Positions 50,878 to 58,807 of a stretch of 64,000 nt of DNA are shown piece after piece (position 1 is the stretch's first letter; every line of letters starts with the position of its first letter). The notes under the pieces are model-generated. The model searched no databases, was not told the origin of the DNA, and saw nothing but the letters and a program-made list of their open reading frames with translations. The translations under genes were made by a program, and so were the position numbers. Origin of the DNA: Dysgonomonas sp. HDW5A (lineage in GTDB: Bacteria > Bacteroidota > Bacteroidia > Bacteroidales > Dysgonomonadaceae); contig NZ_CP049857.1 in NCBI RefSeq assembly GCF_011299555.1, positions 1,736,001 through 1,800,000 of the forward strand. Reading direction: 5' to 3'.

Positions 50878-51843
50878 ATGTCAAACTCAAATAAACGTGT
50901 AAATACGATTTTAAAATATGCAATTGCACTGGCTTGTTTCATGACGATGCAGGTTTCGTGTGCACAAAAAAACGAAAATTTAAAACAAGACAATATGAAT
51001 TATAATAAATTGACCTCCGAAGAAGAGCGGGTGATTATCCATAAAGGAACCGAGTATCCTTATAGCGGTGAATATGTAAATAATAAACAATCGGGAACAT
51101 ATGTTTGTAAAAGATGCGATGCGCCTCTTTATAAATCGGCTGATAAGTTTGATTCACATTGTGGTTGGCCGTCTTTTGACGACGAAATTCCCGGAGCCGT
51201 AAAACGGGTTCCCGATGCGGATGGTATGCGTACCGAGATCATCTGTACCAATTGCGGTGCCCATCTCGGACACGTATTTCTTGGCGAAGGTTTTACCGCA
51301 AAAGAGACTCGTCATTGTGTAAACTCTATTTCTCTGAAGTTTATCCCTGATGTAAATAAAAATATCCGTAAAGCATACTTTGCTTCGGGCTGTTTCTGGG
51401 GAACAGAATACTATTTTATGAAAGCCAAAGGAGTAAAACATACCAACGTCGGTTTTATGGGCGGGCATATAGATCATCCTACATATGAACAGGTTTGTAC
51501 AGGAAAAACAGGACATCTCGAGCTGACAGAGGTTGAATATGATAGTAAGCAAACCACTTATGATGAAATGGTGAAACTATTCTTCGAAACTCACGATTTT
51601 ACGCAAACTAATGGGCAAGGACCGGATATTGGTTCTCAATATCTATCTTGTATATTTTATAGCAATGAAGAAGAGAAAGAAATTGCTCAGAAATACATTG
51701 CAATACTAGAGAGTAAAGGCTTTAAAGTAGCTACTATGTTGAAACCCGTATCTACCTTCTGGAAGGCAGAAGATTACCATCAACAGTACTACGAGCATAA
51801 AGGAACAACTCCCTATTGCCATTCTTATAAAAAAATATTTTAA
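50878..51843 (+). CDS. Bifunctional methionine sulfoxide reductase B/A, exported
   Basis: 321 residues with an N-terminal signal ending in a lipobox-like QVSC (Cys about 28), so likely a lipoprotein. MsrB part first (about 43-160): zinc Cys pairs 'CKRCD' and 'CTNCGAHLGHVF', catalytic Cys in 'RHCVNSISLKF'. MsrA part second (about 163-321): 'YFASGCFWGTEYYF', 'VGFMGGHIDHPTYEQVCTGKTGHLE', and 'DFTQTNGQGPDIGSQYLS'. It repairs both R- and S-methionine sulfoxide in envelope proteins. Upstream partner gene is the small peptidase. Confidence 0.93.
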   Translation: MSNSNKRVNTILKYAIALACFMTMQVSCAQKNENLKQDNMNYNKLTSEEERVIIHKGTEYPYSGEYVNNKQSGTYVCKRCDAPLYKSADKFDSHCGWPSFDDEIPGAVKRVPDADGMRTEIICTNCGAHLGHVFLGEGFTAKETRHCVNSISLKFIPDVNKNIRKAYFASGCFWGTEYYFMKAKGVKHTNVGFMGGHIDHPTYEQVCTGKTGHLELTEVEYDSKQTTYDEMVKLFFETHDFTQTNGQGPDIGSQYLSCIFYSNEEEKEIAQKYIAILESKGFKVATMLKPVSTFWKAEDYHQQYYEHKGTTPYCHSYKKIF

Positions 51844-52050
51844 TAATGTGTTGACTACTAGATGATTGATGTTTTTGTTTGCTTGGAGTGTTTTTATATT
51901 ACAACAATCCCATTATTTTTGTGATTCGTTATAATGCATAATAAGCAAATAAAAGCATATAATGAACTATTTAGGAGCTGACAACCCAGGGGTGTAATAG
52001 CTGCCAAAGTATGAAGATGTGATTAAACGGTAAAACTAAAAATAAAGATT

Positions 52051-52563
52051 ATGTTGAAAACTATTTTATCTGTATCCGGTAAACCGGGATTATTTAGACT
52101 CGTGTCAAATGCTAAGAATATGGTTATTGTTGAGTCATTAACAGATAAAAGAAGACTTCCTATCTATGCAAGAGATAAGGTTGTTTCTTTAGGTGATATT
52201 GCAATGTATACCGATGAGGGAGAAGTTCCTTTGAGTGAAGTATTGACCAAGATTCAAGTGAAAGAGAATGGAGCACAAGCTTCTGTCGCTACTAACTCTA
52301 AACCTGACGTATTAAAGAAATATTTCGCAGAGATACTACCTACTTATGACAGAGATAGAGTTTATGATACCGATATCAAGAAATTGATCAGCTGGTACAA
52401 CCTTTTATCTGCTGCAGGAATCGCTTTTGCAAGTGAAGAAGAAGCCGCTACCCCTGAAGTAAATGAAGAAGCTCCGGTTGCCGAAGTTGCCGCTAAAGAA
52501 GAAGAGGCTCCTCAAGAAGAAAAACCAAAACGTAAGCCAAGAGCAAAAAAAGAGGATAAATAA
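52051..52563 (+). CDS. DUF5606-family protein
   Basis: 170 residues. The first 75 match DUF5606: 'MLKTILSVSGKPGLFRLVSNAKNMVIVESLTDKRRLPIYARDKVVSLGDIAMYTDEGEVPLSEVLTKI'. A helical middle follows ('VLKKYFAEILPTYDRDRVYDTDIKKLISWYNLLSAAGI', about 91-130), then a low-complexity Glu/Lys/Ala/Pro tail ending 'KPKRKPRAKKEDK' that could bind nucleic acid. Function unknown but the family is widespread in Bacteroidetes. Cytoplasmic, single gene. Confidence 0.88.
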   Translation: MLKTILSVSGKPGLFRLVSNAKNMVIVESLTDKRRLPIYARDKVVSLGDIAMYTDEGEVPLSEVLTKIQVKENGAQASVATNSKPDVLKKYFAEILPTYDRDRVYDTDIKKLISWYNLLSAAGIAFASEEEAATPEVNEEAPVAEVAAKEEEAPQEEKPKRKPRAKKEDK

Positions 52564-52651
52564 GGTTGCAAACCTTTATCCTGTATTTATCTTGCTTAAG
52601 ATTGATATAATGAGAAGTCGCTGTCTAACTTTAGATGGCGACTTTTTTTAT
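52562..52651 (+). terminator. Tandem hairpins after the DUF5606 gene
   Basis: AAGGTT-gca-AACCTT at 52562-52576 at the stop codon, then a second stem AAGTCGC/GCGACTT (52615-52621 with 52638-52644) with inner TCTAA/TTAGA and a run of seven T. The second is the true terminator. Confidence 0.75.
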
Positions 52652-52746
52652 GTAACAAAGGCTAGAGATTTTGTATAAAGATACTGCACACGAATGTCTT
52701 TTTTCTTAACTTTAGCTTATCATTTAACTGACTAACATTTTTTATT

Positions 52747-53277
52747 ATGAAAGCTAACGCAGAAGAAACCTTGCTTGTCAAAAGGATACGGCTACTTATA
52801 ATCTTTTTTATTTTTGCACTTATAGTTTCCGGTATAACCGCTTTTCCTTTGGAAACCGAAATGAGAATAGCTTGTGATATATTAGGAATATCACAGACTG
52901 CCCCTGTAGAAAATTATACGGGACTGCATTATTGGATTGCGAAAGTAAACAACGCTTTGGTGAATACAAATCGCGATTACCCTTTCCTTGCCTATGGTTA
53001 CGATTGGCTGGCATTTGCTCACATTGTTATTGCTGTCGCATTCATAGGGCTTTATAGGAAGCCTGTTCAGAATATATGGATTGTCTATTTTGCAATGATT
53101 GCGTGTGTGGGTATTATCCCATTAGCTTTGATTTGTGGCGAAATCAGGCAGATTCCCATTTATTGGCGATTGATAGATTGTTCTTTTGGTGTATTTGGCA
53201 TTATTCCTCTGTATATTCTCCATATTTATATAAAGAGGCTGGAGACTTTAATGGGGTATGAGGAAAGGAAATACTGA
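52747..53277 (+). CDS. Uncharacterised four-helix membrane protein
   Basis: 176 residues with about four membrane segments (about 13-32, 77-96, 101-125, 139-160). Not recognised. The loop between helices 1 and 2 is about 45 residues long, with 'YTGLHYWIAKVNNALVNTNRDYPFLAYGYDW'. A perfect palindromic terminator directly follows. No functional hint from the neighbours. Confidence 0.65.
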   Translation: MKANAEETLLVKRIRLLIIFFIFALIVSGITAFPLETEMRIACDILGISQTAPVENYTGLHYWIAKVNNALVNTNRDYPFLAYGYDWLAFAHIVIAVAFIGLYRKPVQNIWIVYFAMIACVGIIPLALICGEIRQIPIYWRLIDCSFGVFGIIPLYILHIYIKRLETLMGYEERKY

Positions 53278-53320
53278 GATTATGGCTGCAATATTAATAT
53301 TGCAGCCATAATCGCTTTTA
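53278..53320 (+). terminator. Palindromic terminator
   Basis: Perfect 36-bp palindrome 53278-53313 around AATATTAATATT, overlapping the stop region, then GCTTTTA. It lies between convergent genes. Confidence 0.8.
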
Positions 53321-53360
53321 ATGAGCCACTCTTACAGATGATGTTGATTAAGAAGTAAGA

Positions 53361-54530
53361 TCAATCCTTGTATGCAGATACCCGGGTTATACTTTGGATG
53401 GTAATTGTAAGTCTTACATCGGTAGTTAACAGTATATTATATCCGCTTCCGGTACCTAACGGAGGAGGAAGACTTGCCTGATCTGCAATGGTAATGAAGT
53501 TTAGTGTAAAATTTGCACTGGTAGTATTTGTCTGGCATGGAACATATTGCTGTATTATAAAGCCTGAAATTGGATTTGTCATGCGGACAGTAATAAAGCC
53601 ACCTGTACCCGATGGTTTATCTGCGAATGTTGCGTTGATACGCCATGTGTGAACTTGACCTATAACAGAGTTTTCTACAAATGTAGTGTTGCTATTATAT
53701 GTACTTACTATATTGGCATCTGTAATAGGCGGTGTTATGTTTTCAGGCCAAAATGCAAAAGGTCTGGCAAGAGGTGTGGTGTAATTTATATACTTATATG
53801 AACCGAGTTCCGCGTTTGTGAAGGCTATTACAGGTTTGTTATTTGCATTTCCGCTTGAACCGTCTATCCTTACTACACCTTCATTTTTGCCTCCAAAGCT
53901 ATTTGAAGCAATAGTTTGCCATGTTGTGCCATCATAATATTCGAGAGTATTAGTGGTAGTATTAAACCTTATCATACCTTTAAAAGGAGTTTCACCCACG
54001 ATGGGTGGTGTTACAATGTCTTTTCTTAAAGAGTATACCGAGCGTTTTTTTACTATTCCACTAGCATCGATTGAAACAAGGCTATCTGTGGTGGTTCCTG
54101 AGGATAAACCTTGAATCCGAATCGGATTACTTAAATCAAATATATGAAGTTTATTTGTCGGAATATTAGTTCCTATACCCACATTTCCCATCTGGTATAT
54201 ATTTTCTGTATTTGAGTCTGCTTTGTTGGTTGTCCCCGATACCATCCAAGGCTCTAATTGAGGGTTTTTCCAAGCTGTTCCATCAAAATACTCAACATAG
54301 TTATTGGTGGAGTTGTAAATTATCATACCGGCTTTAGGCAGGACAACATTGGTTGCTGGGTTAATGTTTCGAGGGAGTATTATTGCCGAATTAGAAGAGA
54401 CAACGTCAAGAACTCCTTCCGGATTTGTTGTGTTGATACCGACTGTACCTTGAGAATGTATGAAGCAGTTGGCTGTATTAATTGTAAACAGCATAACAAG
54501 AACTGCTGTTCGAGCTGTTAAGTGTGGCAT
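53361..54530 (-). CDS. Secreted surface protein with repeated 'GINT..P' modules
   Basis: 389 residues with a signal peptide (cleavage about residue 26). It contains two copies of a short module: 'KAGMIIYNSTNNYVEYFDGTAWKN' (about 66-89) and 'KGMIRFNTTTNTLEYYDGTTWQT' (about 183-205), plus 'VGINTTNPEGVLDV' and 'VGIGTNIPTNKLHI', which recall tail-fibre-like and surface proteins of Bacteroidetes. The C-terminal 180 residues are beta-rich. Probable adhesin or surface-layer-like role; not proven. Confidence 0.75.
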   Translation of the reverse strand: MPHLTARTAVLVMLFTINTANCFIHSQGTVGINTTNPEGVLDVVSSNSAIILPRNINPATNVVLPKAGMIIYNSTNNYVEYFDGTAWKNPQLEPWMVSGTTNKADSNTENIYQMGNVGIGTNIPTNKLHIFDLSNPIRIQGLSSGTTTDSLVSIDASGIVKKRSVYSLRKDIVTPPIVGETPFKGMIRFNTTTNTLEYYDGTTWQTIASNSFGGKNEGVVRIDGSSGNANNKPVIAFTNAELGSYKYINYTTPLARPFAFWPENITPPITDANIVSTYNSNTTFVENSVIGQVHTWRINATFADKPSGTGGFITVRMTNPISGFIIQQYVPCQTNTTSANFTLNFITIADQASLPPPLGTGSGYNILLTTDVRLTITIQSITRVSAYKD

Positions 54531-54669
54531 ATTGTAAAAATGTTTGTGTTATTGTACTACAAAATAATATATTTTTATTTTTATTTCAAAATAAAAATAT
54601 ATAAAAAACATTTGTATTCCGTTAAATATTAAGAGTGTAGCTTTGGATTTACAAACAATTCGGTCTGTA

Positions 54670-54963
54670 TCACTTACTTTTTTCTATCCTCTTTACTATG
54701 TCCTTAAGTCCGTCTAGTGTATCGGCTTTGTAGAAAGTGTTTTTATATTCTATAAGTGCAGTAAGCTCACTTCTGGAAGTGTCGGAAGTAAATAGCTCCC
54801 AAAATTCAACATTTAAAGCATTAGCTATCTTTTCTAGTGTTTCAATAGTGGGATTACCATTGACATTTCGAGTGAGAGTATTTGGTGTAATATTAAGACT
54901 ATTCGCTAACTGCTCCATTGTTAATCCTTTGTCTTTGCAAATTTCTTTTACTCGTAGATTCAT
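54670..54963 (-). CDS. XRE-family helix-turn-helix regulator
   Basis: 97 residues with an HTH of Cro/C1 type in about 2-58: 'RVKEICKDKGLTMEQLANSLNITPNTLTRNVNGNPTIETLEKIANALNV'. The remaining C-terminus is short, charged, and could serve dimerisation. Likely autoregulated: inverted repeats lie upstream. It may also act on the divergent gene at 55139. Function otherwise unknown. Confidence 0.88.
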   Translation of the reverse strand: MNLRVKEICKDKGLTMEQLANSLNITPNTLTRNVNGNPTIETLEKIANALNVEFWELFTSDTSRSELTALIEYKNTFYKADTLDGLKDIVKRIEKSK

Positions 54964-54987
54964 TATTGTATACTAAATGTTTAATTA

Positions 54988-54995
54988 CAAATATA
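54988..54995 (-). promoter_or_regulatory. -7 box of the XRE gene
   Basis: TATATTTG on the minus strand, 25-32 bp before the start codon. Confidence 0.45.
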
Positions 54996-55000
54996 ATGAT

Positions 55001-55018
55001 TATACGTGAAATTGTATA
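55001..55018. promoter_or_regulatory. Candidate XRE operator
   Basis: Inverted repeat TATAC-n8-GTATA, close to the XRE promoter and 70 bp before the -33 of the divergent gene. Confidence 0.35.
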
Positions 55019-55066
55019 TTTAATTATTTGTTATTCATTATGATGTATATTTCGTTCTCTTTTTTC

Positions 55067-55096
55067 TTGTTTAATTTGCATTTTAGTGTATATTTG
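55067..55096 (+). promoter_or_regulatory. Promoter of the 55139 gene
   Basis: TTG at 55067-55069, 19-bp spacer, TATATTTG at 55089-55096, 43 bp before the start codon. Confidence 0.55.
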
Positions 55097-55138
55097 TATT
55101 GTCAAATCTAATAGTATAATGTATATAAATGTAAAAGC

Positions 55139-55513
55139 ATGGAAACAAAAGAATTCGATTTTAATAACTCCCACCGAAAATTTGTAAATAATACGCAGCA
55201 GTACCATCGGCGGCAGGCAATTTATATTGATAAAGATGATTTCTGTAATGAGGTCGAAAATCGGGTTGCTGTTTTAGGACAGTTGAGCGATTTGCTTTCT
55301 TATATTTCGGGCAAATCGTATTGCCTGATAAATGTATTTTCAAATTCCTTGAAAAATGCTCCAGGAGGTTCTTTGCTAATAGATAAGGAGGTCGAATTAT
55401 TTACTGATGTTATCTCATCTCTTCTGAATTTGATGAGCTACAGGGAGGATATTCGTAAATGGTGTTATGAACTTCTTGTAGAACAGAAGCATCTTAAAGA
55501 TCTTCACAAATAG
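55139..55513 (+). CDS. Uncharacterised small cytoplasmic protein
   Basis: 124 residues, not recognised. It is probably helical ('AVLGQLSDLLSYISGKSYCLINVFSNSLKNAPGGSLL', 'VELFTDVISSLLNLMSYREDIRKWCYELLVEQKHLKDL'), soluble, without a signal peptide. It is divergently transcribed from the XRE gene with a good promoter, an arrangement usual for a regulator and its target. Confidence 0.6.
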   Translation: METKEFDFNNSHRKFVNNTQQYHRRQAIYIDKDDFCNEVENRVAVLGQLSDLLSYISGKSYCLINVFSNSLKNAPGGSLLIDKEVELFTDVISSLLNLMSYREDIRKWCYELLVEQKHLKDLHK

Positions 55514-55603
55514 CAACCGAATAAAAGAGTGTGGCAAAAGTTGCAGAGGATTTTTTCGTATTTTAGCAGAAAATAAGGTTTCATAAACTAAAAAAACACA
55601 ATA

Positions 55604-56236
55604 ATGAAAAGAATTTTGATTTGTTCAATACTATCTCTTATGGCAATTACTCTGTTTGGACAATCAGAAGTAGTTGTTCCGGCTTTCGATGATACCTATA
55701 GTGAATATGTAAAGAAGCTCGAATCGGGCAATACAGATATCGATTATCAGGATTTCAGATTTAGCTTTATGAAGAGTAAGCAGTTTAAGATAGCATCCCA
55801 GAAATTAAAAGATATCAGCCAATTGAAAAATGCGATGTCTGAACAAATGGATCAGCTGAATTATGATGGGATAATCTCATTGGCAAAGCAAATATTAAGT
55901 ATCGACTATACCAATATGATGGCGCATAAAATATTAAGTCAGACTTATGATATGATGGAAGATGCTGATAATTCGGAAAAATACGATACTATCGGAATGG
56001 GATTATTGAAATCTATTATTCAGAATGGAGATGGTAAGTCGTGTGAAACGGCATGGCCTGTGATTCAAGTTTCAGAAGAATATTTTATTTTGGAAATGCT
56101 TGGTGTAGAGGTCAAACAGCAAAGTATTATAAACAGTAAAGGACTATGCGACAGGATGGATGTGACCGATGAAGGTGTGCCTGCAACTTACTATTTTGAT
56201 ATAAGTAAAATTTTTGAGAACCGCGATAAATACTGA
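55604..56236 (+). CDS. DUF4919-family secreted protein
   Basis: 210 residues with a signal peptide (cleavage about residue 20, 'ITLFGQ'). The body fits DUF4919: 'TDIDYQDFRFSFMKSKQF', 'YDGIISLAKQILSIDYTNMMAHKILSQTY', 'GLLKSIIQNGDGKSCETAWPVIQVSEEYFILEMLGVEVKQQSI', 'DRMDVT...TYYFDISKIF'. The middle looks TPR-like. The protein is periplasmic or lipid-free secreted; function unknown. Repeat copy 2 lies just downstream. Confidence 0.82.
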   Translation: MKRILICSILSLMAITLFGQSEVVVPAFDDTYSEYVKKLESGNTDIDYQDFRFSFMKSKQFKIASQKLKDISQLKNAMSEQMDQLNYDGIISLAKQILSIDYTNMMAHKILSQTYDMMEDADNSEKYDTIGMGLLKSIIQNGDGKSCETAWPVIQVSEEYFILEMLGVEVKQQSIINSKGLCDRMDVTDEGVPATYYFDISKIFENRDKY

Positions 56237-56276
56237 GTAAAGAGTAGTTGGTCTGTTATGTTTAATGTTCAATTAA

Positions 56277-56657
56277 ATTGTCTTTTACTACGCGCAATCG
56301 AAGATTGCTTGTATTCCTTTTGCCCAAATTCGCAAAAGGAATCAAAAAGGCTTTGTGCTGCGTGGATCGCCTGTCTGACCTAAAGCTTACAGGCTAAACT
56401 AAACCTACTGCCTGTCGGCACGTTTAATTTTACGCCTGCTTCGCTTGTCAGGCTTCCCGACCTTGACGGTTGCACGGGGTACCCGCAGGGCGAATGAAAG
56501 CGTTAAGAAACAAAAGGATTTCAATAATAAATGTTTTTCTTTTGTTTTAGCTTTCGAGTCCGTAGCGGGTCGGGCAAAAGGTACAGTCTTGATCTTTTGT
56601 TTCGTTTTGCATCAAGGCAAAATGAAAAACAAACCCAAAGGGTGCGTTAGAATAATT
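56277..56657. repeat. Dispersed G+C-rich structured repeat, copy 2
   Basis: About 380 bp matching 5637-6080 with few substitutions, minus about 60 bp between the direct repeats GTCAG. The inverted repeats CCTTTTGC/GCAAAAGG (one loop base changed), GCCTGT/ACAGGC and the TTTCGTTTTGC/GCAAAATGAAA hairpin are kept. Both copies lie just after a plus-strand gene. Short frames inside are not preserved between copies. Confidence 0.7.
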
Positions 56658-56864
56658 GAACATATAGTCCCAACTGCTGATTGACATTCGTTATTAAGTT
56701 AATCTTCAAAATTTCATATAAATATGGTGCTAGTCTTCAAAACCATATTCAAGCCATAAAGAAAGGATATAAAGAAGCCTGAGAACTTATATATGAGATG
56801 TTCCTCTGATGCTCAACCGGTCATACAAAGAGAAGAATTGGTATAATCAAGGTCTATTTTAACT

Positions 56865-57419
56865 TTATAAGTCTCTTTTATTTTTGATATTTGAAATATT
56901 ATCATTTATAAGGTAACAATAATGATAATAGTGATATTGCAATGACTGCTGTTTTTTTACGCCCTTGTGTTGTATGGAAACAGGTTCTTTAATGTCATCA
57001 ATTCCCAATCCATGCACTTCCTGACGGCGAAATCTTTGGATTATTTCCCAGTGAGCCATATCTATATAAATAATATATGCCGATTCGGAAACAACCAATG
57101 AAGAGCCACTGCCAATAACAATAGCTGAACCGCTGTATTTGTTAATTTCGAGTTTCGCTTTTTCAAGTTTCTCTTTATCAGAGTAATCAATCAGTGATAA
57201 GTTGGTTACATATCCAAACAGAATATCCTTTGTCATGAACCTCTCTGTCATTTTTAATACTTCAGATTCTGACTTAAATATATCTCTAGTATTGTATAAT
57301 AGCCCCAGAGTGATTTTAGTGACTTGAGAGATAATTTCTTCTTCTATTACGCCTGAATATAATTCAATAGCTATTATAGAGTAAGTCTTTGTCAACTCCT
57401 TTAATTTGCTTAGGATATC
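56865..57419 (-). pseudogene. Remnant of a large mannose-6-phosphate isomerase-type gene (kinase-like N-terminal domain)
   Basis: A 176-residue frame starting at a TTG (57395) has a readable extension upstream to 57419 ('GWHDILSKLKE') but no Met, as it runs into a stop. The segments 'LTKTYSIIAIELYSGV', 'ERFMTKDILFGYVTNLSLIDY', 'SAIVIGSGSSLV' and 'DMAHWEIIQRFRRQEVHGLGIDD' match, from my memory of the family, the kinase-like domain fused to class I mannose-6-phosphate isomerase in Bacteroidetes. After 'SIQHKGVKK' the match stops and the reading is low-complexity. Both ends are missing, and the gene beside it encodes a GntR regulator, its usual partner. Confidence 0.5.
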
Positions 57420-57606
57420 GTGCCATCCATCTTAGTCGATGGGAATTTTTCATAATTATATTTTTTCATTTTCTTTATAAATAGTATTTGAATATATAAT
57501 TAATGTTCGTACATTTATTATATGTTCAAATGTATTTTTTTATTTGTCGGATATTTTTTGTAATCTTTTTTATTTATTAACTTTGAAGTCTAAATTCACA
57601 AAGCTA

Positions 57607-58335
57607 ATGAAACTAGAAATTAACCATAAAAGCTCAATACCACTCCATCAGCAAGCAGAAGAGCTTCTTCGAAAGATGATCGAACAAGAAGATTATAAAA
57701 ATGGAAAGTTGTTACCTAATGAAGTGACATTGTCCGAACAATTAAAAATTTCTAGAAATACATTAAGGCAAGCTATTAACAAACTCGTTTTTGAAGGTTC
57801 GCTTTCTCGTAAAAAAGGATATGGAACTAAAGTTGTGCGTAAGGGTGTTGCAAGTGGTATAAAAAATTGGCTCAGTTTTTCTCAAGAGATGAAAATGTTG
57901 GGAATAGAGGTTCGGAACTTTGAGCTGCACCTGAGTTATAAAAAGGCTACAGACGAAATTGCTAACTTTTTTAATATTGAAGCTAACGAAAGGTGCCTGA
58001 CGCTAGAGCGTGTAAGAGGAAATCAGGAGTATCCTTTTGTGTATTTTATCTCTTACTTTAGTCCTCAGATATCATTAGATAGTGATTGTAATTTTAATCG
58101 CCCATTATACGAGTTGCTCGAAAAAGACCTTAATATTATAGTGAAAACTTCAAAAGAAGAGATTTCGGCATCGCTGGCAAATGACTTTATTTCAGAGAAA
58201 TTGGACATTAAGCCGCATGATCCTATACTTATACGTAAACGATTTGTGTATGATGTAAATGATGTGCCAATTGAATACAATGTGGGTTACTATAGGGCTG
58301 ACAGTTTTACGTATACTATTGAAGCTCAAAGATAA
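57607..58335 (+). CDS. GntR-family regulator with UTRA domain
   Basis: 242 residues from ATG at 57607 (the frame is open further upstream, but that N-terminus lacks homology). Winged helix: 'IPLHQQAEELLRKMIEQEDYKNGKLLPNEVTLSEQLKISRNTLRQAINKLVFEGSLSRKKGYGTKVV'. The UTRA effector domain follows (about 90-240, 'LTLERVRGNQEYPFVYFISYFSP', 'DPILIRKRFVYDVNDVPIEYNVGYYRAD'). HutC-type regulators sense sugar phosphates or amino sugars. The likely former target is the eroded gene on the other side of the intergenic region. Confidence 0.88.
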   Translation: MKLEINHKSSIPLHQQAEELLRKMIEQEDYKNGKLLPNEVTLSEQLKISRNTLRQAINKLVFEGSLSRKKGYGTKVVRKGVASGIKNWLSFSQEMKMLGIEVRNFELHLSYKKATDEIANFFNIEANERCLTLERVRGNQEYPFVYFISYFSPQISLDSDCNFNRPLYELLEKDLNIIVKTSKEEISASLANDFISEKLDIKPHDPILIRKRFVYDVNDVPIEYNVGYYRADSFTYTIEAQR

Positions 58336-58451
58336 ATTTCTGGTGGTAGAGTTGGTAGGTTTATCGGATGATTCATTCTTTAATAAATTTGCAGAAATGT
58401 AGATCGGAGAATTAATAGTCTTTTTTACTATTTGTTGTGCAAATCAATAAA

Positions 58452-58496
58452 AGAAAAAACTCTAACCGATTGATGAATCAATGATTAGAGTTTTTC
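58452..58496 (-). terminator. Terminator of the ancestral tRNA-Leu locus
   Basis: Hairpin AAAACTCTAA..ATTGAT-tc-ATCAAT..TTAGAGTTTT with A- and T-rich flanks, reading downstream of the tRNA fragment on the minus strand. Confidence 0.7.
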
Positions 58497-58500
58497 TTAG

Positions 58501-58557
58501 TACTCGGAGCGGGACTTGAACCCGCACAACCTAATGGTCACAAGATTTTAAGTCTTG
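58501..58557 (-). other. 3' fragment of tRNA-Leu (UAA): integration-site scar
   Basis: 57 nt on the minus strand. It has the anticodon stem-loop CAAGA-CTTAAAA-TCTTG (anticodon TAA), variable arm, T arm GCGGG-TTCAAGT-CCCGC, and the acceptor 3' strand TCCGAGT plus discriminator A. The D arm and the 5' acceptor strand are absent: upstream sequence on this strand is unrelated. Such a half tRNA is what site-specific integration of a mobile element into a tRNA 3' end leaves at the far end of the element. The intact tRNA-Leu should lie beyond the right edge of the window, on the minus strand. Confidence 0.7.
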
Positions 58558-58807
58558 TATTTGTTATATGATTATCAGTAGATTACTGTATATCTGTGAG
58601 CAGTCTGTGAACGAACGCCTTTTACCCTATAAATTTACAAAATTAAAACTGATCGTCGGCATCATTAAATACCTTTTTTTGTTGATTTAATTGTTAAATC
58701 TTTTATTTCGTAAACATATTATGTGCAGATAATAACGAATAAAAGATATTAAGAAAGTAGTTAAAATCAAAAACATATTTATTTGCATTTGAATAAAATA
58801 TATCCTG

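Noticed and set aside
56445-56684. 79-codon frame inside repeat copy 2
   Set aside because: The matching part of copy 1 is disrupted; Phe/Lys-rich translation of hairpin sequence.
58501-58557. Functional tRNA-Leu gene
   Set aside because: Only the 3' part is present: no D arm and no 5' acceptor strand upstream on that strand.
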